Source of the DNA: Ischnura elegans
Lineage: Eukaryota; Arthropoda; Insecta; Odonata; Coenagrionidae
Direction of reading: 5' to 3'
DNA: 64,000 bases
Assembly (NCBI RefSeq): GCF_921293095.1
Contig: NC_060254.1
Location: 930,001-994,000, forward strand
How positions within the stretch are numbered: the stretch's first letter is position 1; each line of letters begins with the position of its first letter. A model generated the notes under the pieces. It was given only the letters and a program-made list of their open reading frames with translations. It ran no database searches and was not told the DNA's origin. The position numbers were made by a program, and so were the translations under genes. This document shows positions 1 through 10,850 of this stretch, piece after piece.

Positions 1-2
1 GT

Positions 3-999
3 GATGAAACATGGTGCGGTGCTAACCATACTGTGAAATACGCATGGCAGGAAAAATTAATGAAATCAGAGGTGGAATTGATTTTGATCGAGGAATAATT
101 CAAGAGGTAAATAATCACAAATTTCCATAATAAACTTCGCATATGTATCGAGAATTTTCCAATTTCACATTTAATTTAATCATCATGCGTAATAATGAAA
201 TCAATAATTATCACTATTTCAGGTAAATGGCTGGAAAGGTGGAATTTTGACACCTTCGGGAGCAGGAAGGCGAGTGGTTATTCTGCACGTTGGAAGTGAA
301 AGTGGTTTTCTCCAACCCGAGGAAGAAACAATGCTCGTCTTCGAAGGGAAGAAGGACAGTGCAGATTATCACTCCGAGATGAATGCTCTCCATTTCGAGG
401 AGTATTTCAGAAGAATATTAAGGCATCTGCCAGAAAATCAGTTTTGGTAATAGATCAAGCGCCCTATCACACCATGCAGGATCCTCAGACAAAGAATCCT
501 AATTTGAAGTGGACAAAGGTAGAAATTATTGACTGGCTTGTTAAGAATCGCATCGAGCCAGCTGTCAACGAAGATGGTACCCAAGATAATTATGAATCTT
601 TAACAAAAAGTGAACTTATCGAGTTAGGAAAACAGAAATTTAAAACCTTTAGGTATCTCCATGATACTGTCATTCAGGAAAGTGGGAAAAGGGTAAAACT
701 TCTGTGGACTCCAGTCGCACATTGTGAATTTAATGCTATTGAATTAATTTGGGCGTGGGTCAAAAACTGGGTGGCAAAGAACAATAAAACACATAAGATC
801 AAAGATGTTCTTCAGCTTTGTGTTCAGGCTCTTGGAGACGTAACAGTGTCGACGTGGAAGAACGCTGTGGAGCATATTTAAAAAAATAGAAGACTACTAC
901 TGGATAAAGGACCGTTTGGTGGAGGAATTCACCGAACCCATTATTATCAACTTGGAGGACGAAAGCAGCAGTTCTTGGAGTAGCAGCGATGAGGATTGA
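3..999 (+). pseudogene. IS630/Tc1-mariner-type DDE transposase, 5'-truncated and broken
   Basis: The window opens inside a cut-and-paste transposase gene. The first codons read DETW, the usual context of the first catalytic Asp in IS630-type transposases. A GT-AG intron probably spans about 107-221; before it lies an in-frame TAA at 96-98. The next exon has GSESGF and DYHSEMNALHFEEYF. After a frameshift near 437-443 comes VIDQAPYHT (second catalytic Asp), and then FNAIELIWAWVK, which carries the final acidic residue (Glu) of the DDE triad. A second frameshift near 875-885 leads into an acidic, Ser-rich C-terminus ending at 999. With one stop and two frameshifts it cannot make an active enzyme. 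The N-terminal DNA-binding part lies left of the window. The family is assigned from motifs only. Confidence 0.75.
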
Positions 1000-1035
1000 T
1001 TCGGGAAATGAAATTTGAAAGGAAAATATGTATAT

Positions 1036-2340
1036 GTACAGGAAATGGGTACGGTACATTATGTTTCTTTGAGCAGACCTGGTAGTATCGTACTTGAGGA
1101 GTTGGTATTTTTTGTAACGTCCGTATAAAAATGTTGCTACGCATAAATCCAGTATTATCGTATCATAGAAAAATTACGAATAAATTAAAAAGTGTTTCTA
1201 TCAGTTTAATTTTTCTTTCCTAAGAAATTGTAGGACTAGATAATGTTTAAATATTTTCATTAATTAATAACAAACAATGCGTTTCAAAAGTATGAAAAGG
1301 CCTTTTTATGCATCTCCAGTAATTTTCGCAACTTATTGTGAAAGATGAATACTGTAGACCTAGTAGTTTTTCCCTAGGCTGAGTTACAAAGTTGCTGAGG
1401 TTGACAAAACGGCAAATTTTAGGGTGCGCAGAGTCATTTATTGCACTGGCGTGTCCACAATTTTGAATTTACATTTAAAAAATAAACTCAACATTAAGAA
1501 TAAAATTATCTTTGAAACGACGCATTACTCGTTGTTGTAGCATTCGCACAAATCCAGATATAAATTTGCAAAGTACAGCGGCATATCATTTTGACGCCGA
1601 CAGTAGATATGGATTATTGTTACTGCTTGAAGAACGGTTTTATTTACAATATAATTAAGAAGAAAATACTTTAAATGTTCAAGAAATGGATAGAGTACAT
1701 TATATTTCTTTGATCCGCGTTCGGAGCAGGGTCAACGGACTTGCACTCCTACCTCTGTGCAACAAACAGCCTCGCTTCCCGCGAACCAGCAATAGTCCCG
1801 CGCGGCCCCGATTCAACGGGCCGTTTGGCAACATGGCATCAATATATTTTATTAACAGTCACAAATATCAATATTTTTATAGATTTCAGATCATAGAAAA
1901 ATTACAAATAAATTAAAAAGTGTTCTATTAATTTAATTTTTTCTTTCGGAGGAAATTGTAGGACTAGATAATGTTTAAACATTTTCATTAATTGACAACA
2001 AACTATGCGTTTTAAAAATACGCCAAATCCATATTATTTATCTATATTAACGTGTACAACTTATATTGGAAGATGAATACTGTAGACCAAGTAGTTTTTC
2101 CTAGGTTGAGTTACAAAGTTGCTGAAGTTGACAAAACGGCTAATTTTAGGGTGCGCGGAGTCATTTATTGCACTCGCGTGTCTACATTTTTGAAATTTCC
2201 ATTAAACAAAAAGTAAATTAAAATAAGGAATAAAATTATCTTTAAAATGACGTATTATTTGTTGCTTTAGCATGCGCACAAGCTCAGATATAAATTTGCA
2301 AAGTACAGCGACACATCATTTTGACTCCGATAGTAGGTAC
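1036..2340. repeat. Diverged direct duplication, offset about 728 bp
   Basis: Two related blocks lie head to tail, about 1036-1612 and 1679-2340. Shared tracts include the stretch from ATCATAGAAAAATTAC at 1162 and 1890, AAGATGAATACTGTAGACC at 1342 and 2070, and TAAATTTGCAAAGTACAGCG at 1561 and 2291. The second copy has about 87 extra bases near 1720-1850. No coding potential is seen. The duplication begins just after the transposase C-terminus, so it may be the non-coding tail of that element. Confidence 0.7.
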
Positions 2341-2884
2341 CGACCCCTTAAATCTTAATTTTTTGCCACTATACGACCGTGCACCATTCGAGCATGCTTT
2401 GTTCCTAAGTGCTCTTTATGCACAAAATATTATAAGTATGTGATACAATTGTGTTCGTGAATTATCAAGGAATTAAGGAAATGAGCAGGGCTTCAACAGT
2501 AGATATAAATATTTAAGGAAGAAGAAACGACGCAGTCAGTTCACGGATGTAGATCAATGTGGAGAGATAGTTAATTCTTGTGTATAGTGTGCAAGGGATA
2601 GGAAGAGCTATTTTTTATAGGATTTAAGGAGAAAAGTAGTGAAATAACTACTTTGCCATGAATACACCTGACGTTCGTTTTAAGAATAGGCCAACAACGA
2701 AAAGCATGAATTCAAGACTAAATTCAGACATTGAACTGGTAGAAAAAGAAAGTGGAGAAATACGAGGCTCAAAGTTATCTACAGTGAGGGAAGTACTGTG
2801 TGTTTTCTCTATCACCTAATGGGTTCGAAATGTATTTGACTTGATGCGCGAAAAAACATAAGAAATGCGTTTTACCCACGGAAC
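2341..2884. other. No recognisable gene
   Basis: AT-rich sequence that leads into the degenerate coding stretch downstream. I see no promoter, RNA gene or convincing open frame. Confidence 0.4.
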
Positions 2885-3118
2885 AAAACGAGAATTCCTG
2901 ATATTACAGAGAATAAGGCGATTGAAAAGTTGGAAAAAGTACACAACGAATGGATGAAGGTGCGACGGCATTAGAAGAGAGCGGGAATTACCGTAGAGAT
3001 GAAGAGAAGAGAATCCTTCGTGACAAAACTTGATGATTTGTTTGACATTGCAAGGAGCGGTGCCATTGAATTTTTGATGCACAAGGAGGAATGTGCAGTT
3101 GATCTCTCGGAAAAATGA
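2885..3118 (+). pseudogene. Remnant of an unidentified TE-associated arthropod protein
   Basis: One frame, broken by TAG at 2972-2974 and closed by TGA at 3116-3118, reads through RIPDITENKAIEKLEKV and then FVTKLDDLFDIARSGAIEF. The KLDDLFDIA motif recalls a group of uncharacterised arthropod proteins found in many copies, probably transposon-borne. I cannot name a domain. Flanking sequence gives no further conserved frame, so this is a short decayed piece. Confidence 0.4.
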
Positions 3119-3436
3119 GCTTGGGCTGAAGAAATAATATTCTTACGCAATCAAAGAGGAGCACGGAATGCAGTTATTGGAGGGATATATTTCAATATGT
3201 TCAAGAAGAAATGAAAATATGTGGTTCTCCGCTCCTTTTGTTGCATTAGCTCCCATCAGAGACCCGTAGTTCCTAAAAAGACTTGTTAATTACGAAAAGG
3301 TTAATCTGGACTTAAGGAAAGGAGTACAAAAGAGGTTTTCAAACCACTAGTGGTACCTGAGTGAATAGTTGGTAGGCCTGTCTTTCATTGACGGATCCTT
3401 TTCTAGTATTAAAAAGGAAAACGTGGTACGCCGTAC

Positions 3437-3702
3437 CAGTGGCGGATACAGAGAAAATTCAAGGGGGGGGGGGGGCGCAAAAGACATCTTGAGTTACCTT
3501 TACTTTTATTGCAATAAAAAATAATCAAGTCACATGCAGAGCTTCAGAAGTTTTAACTACAGTGATTTAACACACATTCAAGACAATGCCATCTTATGAT
3601 ATAAAAAAGTTAAAATTATGGTTCTGCTATGTTTGGCAATACGGGTGGCCCCGCAAAGGGGGGGCGCGCGCCCCCTGCGCCCCCCATCTGTATCCGCCAC
3701 TG
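3437..3702. mobile_element. hAT-type MITE with 8-bp target duplication
   Basis: A 266-bp element opens with CAGTGGCGGATACAG and closes with its exact inverse. It is flanked by a perfect 8-bp duplication, CGCCGTAC, at 3429-3436 and 3703-3710. CAG-type ends and 8-bp duplications are typical of the hAT superfamily. The interior has a G-run near the left end and a C-run near the right end but no transposase, so it is non-autonomous. A relative lies at 9790-10050 and a fragment at 9328. Confidence 0.85.
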
Positions 3703-3722
3703 CGCCGTACGATCGTACGGCG
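3703..3722. repeat. 20-bp perfect palindrome at the MITE insertion site
   Basis: CGCCGTACGATCGTACGGCG is its own reverse complement, and its first 8 bases are the right-hand target duplication of the neighbouring MITE. Before insertion the palindrome was intact, so the element landed at the edge of a short cruciform-capable site. The start of a further CAGTGGCGG sequence follows at about 3723-3745. Confidence 0.8.
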
Positions 3723-3745
3723 TAGTGGCGGATACAGTGGCGGAC

Positions 3746-5209
3746 ACTTAATTGTGATTGCTTGGAATACAACAAGAGAAGAAAGGATGTTCGTCTCTTT
3801 CCATTTGCCTTTTAAGGAATCCTTCCAGATTCCTCGAGAGGGTATCAAACTTATTTACTTGCTTCAGCAGCATCTAGATGAGTAGATTATTAAAATTCCT
3901 ATTAGCCAGATTTTATATTCATTCCATTTTGAACCATTTCCACCAAGTGGATTTCTAGAATATATTTTGCCCACGCCAAACTCTTGCAGACTTAAACTTA
4001 AATAACTCTGGAATAGATCATTGCATTTTAAAGTGATTCAGGTCATCAATTAGATAATTGTTTCTACTGACCAGTTTCTTAATGAATAATTTCAATTTTC
4101 GGACGTTTTTTGCGTTAGAATTATGGCAACTCGAAGAGTTTGATACCAAATGAATCTTTAACACACTGCAGCCATCAGGTTTTTCTTCATGTTTACCAAA
4201 TTTCAAAATTTTACTGAGCATTCTTATTGGCATTCTTTAGTTCTTAAATTTAATTATTCTCAACAACTATGCCTCATGCGCCATGAGCGGAATCGTTGCC
4301 TTCCTTTTAAAATTTCCTGTGGGAATCAGTCATTGGGATAAAATGAAAACCTTATTATTTTCGCATAACATGTTTTCTGCGAAAGCGCGGTGCCTCAATG
4401 CAGGAATTTTGTCAATGGACTACTGCATCTCTATTGTACAGATTCTAGCTAGGAGGAATCGCACGTTCACAGTAAATATATGAGTTGATATTAAGTAAGC
4501 TGTTGGTTTTAACGCTATGATAATATCTGATTACTTGTTAAAGTTGAAACCCTAGTCTACAAGATAATTGCGCAGACAACAAACAATCAAGAAGTCCACA
4601 AGGTAAAAATGGTTCACAATATTATGGATATAAATGCTGCCTAGTATGAATTTCAATACAAAAAAATCTACTCACCCAGTTCTGATGAAGCAAGTAAAAG
4701 AATCTCAACGGTCGAAACCCTTTCGAGTGATCTAGAAGTACACAGAATGTAAACAAAACACCGCACTGTCAGATAACCATTGATTCGCAGCTCAATGCAC
4801 ATGGTTGCAACTTGATTTGGATCACAGTAACACTCCTTAAAGCACTATAACTTTGCATTCTAAGGTAACACTCATAGTCATTAAGCAAGTTGATGCAAAT
4901 GTGGCATGCGGTGGCAGGAAACAGCAAAATGGTGGACATTTTCTATCGATGGCAATCGAGATACGATTAGATCGATGGTAGCCGGTAGATCGATAGTTTT
5001 AAACTACGAGCGGGAGTTTGAAAATAGGCATTCAGGAATGGGAAAAGCGGACTGATGGCTCGAGTAATATTCACCACTGGGAGAAGTACCAAATATATTC
5101 CATCGCTCCAATGGAAAAAAAAAAATTAAAACCATATTTCAAAGTGTTTTTGAAACAAAAGATACTTTACTGCTTCATCAATATTTGTTTCATAACAAAA
5201 TTTCTCACT
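3746..5209. other. No recognisable gene
   Basis: AT-rich intergenic or intronic sequence. The only local structure is a cluster of ATCGAT-containing motifs at about 4942-5002, bounded by CTATCGAT and ATCGATAG, a weak inverted repeat. Short open frames here resemble nothing I know. Confidence 0.4.
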
Positions 5210-5640
5210 AGGCCACAAAAATGGTTAAGTCAAAAGTGAGTAAAAAAATCCTGACCAAATGTTTAATAGTGTACATACTTCATGAATTGCATTTTAAAAT
5301 ATGCTTTTGGAACTTAGATTTTTGACTCATAACATAACATCAGCAGATGATGTCGGTCCTATATAGGCTGCCAATATGGGACCAACATTGGCAGAATGAT
5401 GCCAATGAGGGGCAAATGTTCTGGGCCAGAAATGCTAAGTCCAAAGTGAGTAAAAAAATTCTTGACCTAATTTTTAATAGTTAACATACTTCATGAATTG
5501 CATTTTAAAACATGATCTTATTGGCACTTAGATTTTTGACTCATAACATAACATCAGCAGATGATGTCGGTCCTATATAGGCTGCCAATATCGGGCCAAC
5601 ATTGGCAGAATGATGGCAATGAGGGGCCGATATGCCAATC
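5210..5640. repeat. Two-copy tandem repeat, period about 214 bp
   Basis: Copies at about 5210-5423 and 5424-5640 share GTGAGTAAAAAAAT, CATACTTCATGAATTGCATTT and ACATCAGCAGATGATGTCGG at an offset of 214. Each copy ends in a run of near-palindromic words around CCAATATTGG and CCAACATTGGC, continuing to about 5700. That style resembles the word arrays of the transposon ends elsewhere in the window. Confidence 0.7.
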
Positions 5641-5700
5641 TGAAGCCCATATTGGACCAATATTTAGCCGATATTCATGGCTACTTGGGGAGGACATGTG

Positions 5701-6610
5701 AGGGAAAATATGATCCACCGAAGAAGGCATTCTATAAACATAAAGGAATGACTAAGGTCTATATCTATATCAAATTTTGTCACTACTTATTCGAGAAAGC
5801 TTTTTAATACATTGGAAATACGGGCGGCATTCTTTGATGTGCCCATGTGATAATGGGTTGAACTTACTGATTACAAGAACGATTTGCAAATAATTCGGGG
5901 TCTTCAAGTGGTAAATGATCGTGCAGGGAAATGGGTGAAACTAATTCAAGATTTAAAGTCAGTCACGTAGGAGAAAGAGTGAATTACTAAGTGTGAATTT
6001 TCATCGTAACACGACCCCAACGTGCGCAACGATACTTTAATTGTCAAATATGGGGTGTCAGTGAAAGATTAGAAATACGCAGAAAATGTATTTTATTTTG
6101 GTTAATATGTACCGAAAATCATGGACAGAGTGAAAATAAATTGATCACTTGGATTGGAAATACTGTCATGGCAATTAAATCCGTTAAACGGAAGCACATT
6201 TCTTCAAAGACTACATCTTGCCTATAGGAGCAAAGACTTTGCTGAGGGAGGGGAGGGGGTGGAGGGGAAGTCTCTAGTAAGTGGTGCGGGCCGTACCTCA
6301 GCGGCGCCGCGGTGCGGGGTAGCGCCCTAGAGGGTGGATTACATTACGACGCACAATATCTCGTAAACGATTAGAGATAGGTCAAAACGAACAGAAAATC
6401 GGCCCTCTAAAACTTTACTTTTACGTTTTACATAGGAACAGCACTTTTACGGCCCCAAAACATTCATTTGAGGGTCCTTAGTACTTAGGGCCCTTGGGGC
6501 ACGGGTTCCCGTTATTTTAAAGTAACCAAATTTTAACACGCGAATATATACCTCATTTGGATCATTTTGAGACTAGGAAAACATAACTTTTCTCAATTCT
6601 GAAACATAAG
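5701..6610. other. No recognisable gene
   Basis: Mostly AT-rich, with a G-rich run at 6245-6270 and a short GC-rich patch at 6283-6320 containing the palindrome GCGGCGCCGC. No supported coding frame until the integrase fragment begins. Confidence 0.4.
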
Positions 6611-6631
6611 GGCCGGCCTAGTGTACAGTTA

Positions 6632-7897
6632 ATGTGTGATGCCTCAACATCCAACGTGCGACCATATGTCACACCCGCTTTCCGTCGCCAAGCATTCGAT
6701 TCTATCCACAATCTTGCACACCCTGGAGTGAGAGGCACCGTAAAATTAATGACAACTCGTTTTGTGTGGCCATCAATCAAAAAAGATTGCCGTCAGTGGG
6801 CTCGTTCCTGCATCCCCTGCCAGCGATCAAAAATCACACGGCACGTCTCCTCACCTCTTTCTAATTTCTCTCTGCCAGGAAGGAGATTTGAACATATACA
6901 TATAGATCTCGTTGGTCCCCTCCCCATCTGCCGTGGTTACCGCTACTGCCTCATCTGTGTAGACCGTTTTACACGGTGGCCTGAGGCCATTCCTGTGGAG
7001 GACATCTCCGCCGAAACTGTGGCACGTGCCTTCCTTCGGGATTGGTTGTCATGCTTCGGCATGCCTCAGCAAATCACCACGGACCAAGGCAGACCATTTG
7101 AGAGTGCCCTTTTCTGCCAACTCTCAAATATAGCCGGTGCAGTCCACTTGAGGACATCCGCTTATCATCCAGCAGCAAACGGGATGGTGGAGCGCTTCCA
7201 CCGCCAACTAAAATCTGCCATCCGCTGCGACGAGACGCAGCAGTGGGTGGATGTACTGCCAGCTATCCTCTTGGGTTTCCGATCTGCGCTGAAGGAGGAT
7301 ATTCAAGCCACCCCAGCGGAGCTCGTATATGGCGAGCCACTACGTCTTCCAGGAGAATTCCTCTCCCCCACAAGTGGCCCCTCCCCCAACGCCACCTATT
7401 TCACCTCCCAGCTCCGGGAACACCTTCGAGGCCTGAGTCCTCGACCAGCAGTACGCCATGGCACACGGCATGCCTTCATCTTTAAGGACCTGCCATCAAC
7501 ATCTCACGTTTTTGTGCATCATGACGCAAGTCACGGTGCCCTTCAGGCCCCTTACAATGGTCCATACAAGGTCCTACAGCGGGTTGGTAAAACATACAAA
7601 GTGTGTTTGCCAAACCGTGATGCTAACATTGCCATTGACCGCTTGAAACCTGCCTACATCACCTCTGGGGAGCCAATCATCCCTGAGGAGCCAATCATCC
7701 CTGAGGATAGGAGCGAAATCCTCATCCCGACCACCAGGATGCAGTCATCAGCGCAGGTGTTGCCATCTAGTAGCATTCCACCAGCTGATGACCCAACTAT
7801 TACACCTGCAGCTCACAGGGCAGAACATACGCTGCCTAGCGGCCGCCCTAAGAGACGCGTCCGTTTCCCGCAGCATCTGTTGGATTACCACCTCTAA
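6632..7897 (+). CDS. pol: Ty3/gypsy integrase, C-terminal part of a pol polyprotein
   Basis: A 421-residue open frame covers the integrase end of a retrotransposon polyprotein. It has the HHCC zinc module (H26, H30, C60, C63), the catalytic core with HIDLVGP (D92), TTDQGRPFE (D151) and [10 protein letters not shown] (E187), and a C-terminal GPY/F-like module with DRLKPAYI before the terminal RVRFPQHL. Integrase joins the cDNA to host DNA. Coding continues a few residues upstream of the first Met, with no gag, protease or reverse transcriptase to the left, so the copy is 5'-truncated at about 6610. The layout resembles the complete CsRn1-like element at 37730-42435. The frame is unbroken but cannot be a functional gene by itself. 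Confidence 0.88.
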   Translation: MCDASTSNVRPYVTPAFRRQAFDSIHNLAHPGVRGTVKLMTTRFVWPSIKKDCRQWARSCIPCQRSKITRHVSSPLSNFSLPGRRFEHIHIDLVGPLPICRGYRYCLICVDRFTRWPEAIPVEDISAETVARAFLRDWLSCFGMPQQITTDQGRPFESALFCQLSNIAGAVHLRTSAYHPAANGMVERFHRQLKSAIRCDETQQWVDVLPAILLGFRSALKEDIQATPAELVYGEPLRLPGEFLSPTSGPSPNATYFTSQLREHLRGLSPRPAVRHGTRHAFIFKDLPSTSHVFVHHDASHGALQAPYNGPYKVLQRVGKTYKVCLPNRDANIAIDRLKPAYITSGEPIIPEEPIIPEDRSEILIPTTRMQSSAQVLPSSSIPPADDPTITPAAHRAEHTLPSGRPKRRVRFPQHLLDYHL

Positions 7898-8012
7898 CCT
7901 TCTCCATTTTTTTTTCTCCTCCACATATTTACCAATTTTCTGCTTTTTCTTTCTTTTCTCTTTTTTTTTTAATTGTTCTCCACTCTAGGGTATCTCACTG
8001 CCAGGGGGGTGA

Positions 8013-8291
8013 TGTGGCGGAGCCCTTCGTTACGAGCGCCGTCACCAAGGTCAGCCACCTGGTTGAGGTCATTGCCCTGGGACCCTGAGGTCCCTGCCGC
8101 TGCCGCCAAGGTACGCGGAAGGTAGCGCCAGCAAGGTGCCGCGAGGGTGAGATGTGGACGAGAAGGCGAGAGAGAAGGACTTCTGCCTGTCGAGGGATCT
8201 GTATCGCTCAAAATCGGAATAAACGTGGTCGAATATACTTTCGTGTATTAATTGAGGCGAGGTTAATATCGCACAACCCTAACCCCCTTCA
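8013..8291 (+). repeat. 3' LTR of the truncated Ty3/gypsy element
   Basis: A purine tract (CCAGGGGGGTGA, 8001-8012) directly precedes TGTGGCGG, the same LTR start as in the complete element at 37730-42435. The LTR runs to CA at about 8291 and includes AATAAA at 8218-8223, a likely polyadenylation signal. No matching 5' LTR lies upstream. The end position is inferred from the CA and is less certain than the start. Confidence 0.7.
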
Positions 8292-8656
8292 TCCGTGAAT
8301 AAAAATACAAATTAAATATCTAATAAAACTGACTCATAGACATTTAAAAGCATATATATTATAAAAGCAAATATATATATTTAATGAACTGTGTTGTTTA
8401 TTTAAGACAATCTTTGAAAAATTAATTGTGAATGAACCAAGAAAACATTTTATACTTTCTCGTAGGTTTGATTGTATTTGATACTAAGTTAAGCTTATTT
8501 TCAAGTTTACATTGTAAGTGTATGATACGTAAATATTATTGTACTGCGCCAATTGTTTAAAAAATAAAATAAACAATTCTAATTAAGTAGACGTAGTCAA
8601 TCTTATTGTTCCTTGGATTTGTAAACGTTTTTAAACTGGGTCCCTTCTTTCACGAT
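8292..8656. other. AT-rich, no recognisable gene
   Basis: Very AT-rich sequence between the LTR and the next DNA element. Nothing supported in it. Confidence 0.4.
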
Positions 8657-9306
8657 AGTGTGGTTTCCTAATTTTTTTATTGCCTAAATCAGAAGTTTAT
8701 TACTCCTTAAGAACGTATTTCACGCTTTTAGATTTTTAAATGACGATTTCTATTTTTCGAGATTAAATGATAAGTGAAAATTATCAAGCGCGCGAAAATG
8801 TGATGGCTAAGTATGAATGCTGGAAAAAGCCTCTGTGACGCCCATGAAAAGCGTGCATTCTGGTTCTGGCTGCCGATGTGTGAGGCCACCTTGGTGAGAG
8901 GCTATGAGCGCCGCAATGATGTAGGCTGCTAGTAGGTAGGGCTTGTCTTAAATAAGGTTTATTAATACCCTATCAAACAAAGGAAGGTTTCCGGCCTTAG
9001 GCAATTTTAATAGGTGATTATTAAGACATGTTTCCCTGAGCTCTGTGCCTCATGCATGCATTGGTAACCTCAGACGATGAAAACTCCTATCTACTCATAT
9101 AGAAACTAGGTCCCTTTGACGTCACGTGTAGTGGCATCGCATGGGTGCCAATCTGGCCTTTTTCAAATGAGGATAAAATTGACCCTTGCCATTCGTATAA
9201 ACTGGTATTTCTAAAACCAAATAATTTGTATATTATGAATACACTAACTGTGGGAAATGAATCGCAATCAATGCCTTTCGTTTTCTTAGATGAAAGAAAT
9301 TTCCCT
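8657..9306 (+). mobile_element. Non-autonomous TIR element, family A, copy 1
   Basis: A roughly 650-bp repeat with ends like AGGGTGGTTTCC and its inverse, flanked by AT on both sides (8655-8656, 9307-9308). Related copies lie at 16272-16861, 35507-36158 (reverse) and 56091-56707. Shared internal tracts include TTTTAGATTTTTAAATGA and CCAAATAATTTGT. There is no transposase, so it must be moved in trans. Superfamily unknown. Confidence 0.75.
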
Positions 9307-9327
9307 ATTTTCAATTCAGGCATTAAT

Positions 9328-9560
9328 CAGTAGCGGATACAGAAAATCTCAAAGGGTGGAGGTGCTCAAGATATTCATCTACATCTACATCTACATAATA
9401 CCCCGCAAGCTAGCTATATTGTTAGCTACCTTTACTTTTTTGGAATGAAAAATAGTCAAGTCACACGGAAAGTTAAGAAAGTTTTATTTTCACTTATTAT
9501 TCACATATATACAAGACACGGCCATCTTATTTCATTTAATTTATGTATGTTGAGATTAGG
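9328..9560 (+). mobile_element. Decayed hAT-type MITE fragment
   Basis: It begins CAGTAGCGGATACAG and follows the 3437-3702 and 9790-10050 elements through ACCTTTACTTT and AGTCAAGTCACA. A CATCTACATCTACAT microsatellite interrupts it at about 9376-9415. No right-hand inverted end is visible, so the end coordinate is approximate. Confidence 0.55.
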
Positions 9561-9789
9561 TTGGATAAAAGATTAGAGTGTCCCAATTCGTCATCGTCTA
9601 TGCCAATCCCGGGATTTGTGCATGACGCCATTTTGGAAGGAGGTGTGAACTCATTAGCCAGCTGCGTAAGGGAGGGAATTTGAGCAGTCACGTTGGCTGT
9701 CAGATTTGGGCATCCTTCTCCCCACTTCAAAGCGTGGAAAGCATCTTTAGAAAGAAATCAGAGGAAAGGCAACATGGCTGTCATCAAGG

Positions 9790-10050
9790 CAGTGGCGGAT
9801 ATAGAAAACATTCAAGGGGGGGGCGCAAAAGATATATTGGGTTGCCTTTACTTTTATCGTGATAAAAAATAATCAAGTCACAGGCAGAGTAAAATAAAAT
9901 TTTACTTAAAGTAATTATACACATATATAAGACAATGCCATCGTTTGATATAAAAAAGTCACAATCGTGGTTCTGCAATGTTTGCCAATACGTCCGGACC
10001 CGCAAGGGAGGGGCGCGTGCCCCCCACGCCCCCATCTGTATCCGCCACTC
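9790..10050. mobile_element. hAT-type MITE, second copy
   Basis: It opens CAGTGGCGGATATAG and closes CTGTATCCGCCACTC. Flanking 8-mers CATCAAGG (9782-9789) and CATTAAGG (10051-10058) match at 7 of 8 positions, consistent with an aged 8-bp duplication. The interior aligns with the 3437-3702 element, including the G-run, the C-run and the ACAATGCCATC tract. Confidence 0.82.
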
Positions 10051-10058
10051 CATTAAGG

Positions 10059-10610
10059 GAAAGTATTTGTTTGCAAGTAGTGTTGATATTTTGAGGCAGC
10101 ACCTGCATATGGGTGTCCCAATTTATGCTCCCTTTTGGTTGGCTGCCCAAATGCGTGTTTTCAATGGCTAACGCGTTGGAACACAGCTTAATTAACACAA
10201 GGCACTTTTTATGAGCAAATTCTTCATTAGCAAAAACATTATCTTCACATCCAAACAAAAGAAGCACAAAAATCAAAGAAACTGTAAGTCGCCATGGCTC
10301 TCTTGTCCTCGTCGTCTGAGGGAGCATCGGGAAAGTCGTGCAGAAAAAGGAAGACTTCACATGACGGAGCAATCACACTTTTATTGCTGCATCATTCACG
10401 TACCCACGCCGACTGCCCCAAGGAGCCGTCGCGTCGCCTTCCTCTCTCTCGCCATTATTGGATCGGGTGCGTGCGGCTAGATCCCGTTCACAGCATGTCT
10501 TACCTTACTTTGTAGGGGGTTGGGAATGGCAAGGAAGTGCTGAGTTTGGATGGGAATGGAAATGAGGCAAGGAATACAACAGCTGCCTCTTATGTCCCCC
10601 CCAAAAATTT
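10059..10610. other. No firm gene; possibly retrotransposon-derived
   Basis: The stretch from 10290 to 10600 is more GC-rich than its surroundings and abuts a reverse-transcriptase remnant on the minus strand. It could be part of an old LTR, but I find no matching partner and no clear ends. Confidence 0.3.
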
Positions 10611-10850
10611 TCAAATGTGAAGGGCAATTGGATGTTCTTCCCCGTCGATCTCCTGAGAAAGCACTGCCCATATTGCGAAGTTAGACGCATCGGTTGAAAT
10701 AATAAAAGGTTTGTCGAAATCTAAATATGACAACACAGGGCTGTTAGAAAGGGCATCTTTTAATTTCTCAAAGGCCCCAAAGCAATCTTTATCCCAGTTG
10801 AGCACTACGCCGTAGGGTTTCGTATCCACTGCTTCAGTATCCGCCACCAC
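10611..10850 (-). pseudogene. Ty3/gypsy reverse transcriptase/RNase H fragment
   Basis: Read on the minus strand, this has FEKLKDALSNSPVLSYLDF followed by FIISTDASNFAI, the junction of the reverse transcriptase thumb and the first RNase H strand of Ty3/gypsy polyproteins, with the first RNase H Asp in STDAS. Only about 65 residues are recognisable; no active site, integrase or LTR is attached. It differs in sequence from the CsRn1-like pol at 38170-41385 and so comes from another lineage. Confidence 0.7.

Noticed and set aside
3586-3885. Overlapping frames on both strands around 3.6-3.9 kb
   Set aside because: They run through a MITE and its palindromic flank. No domain and no codon continuity outside it.
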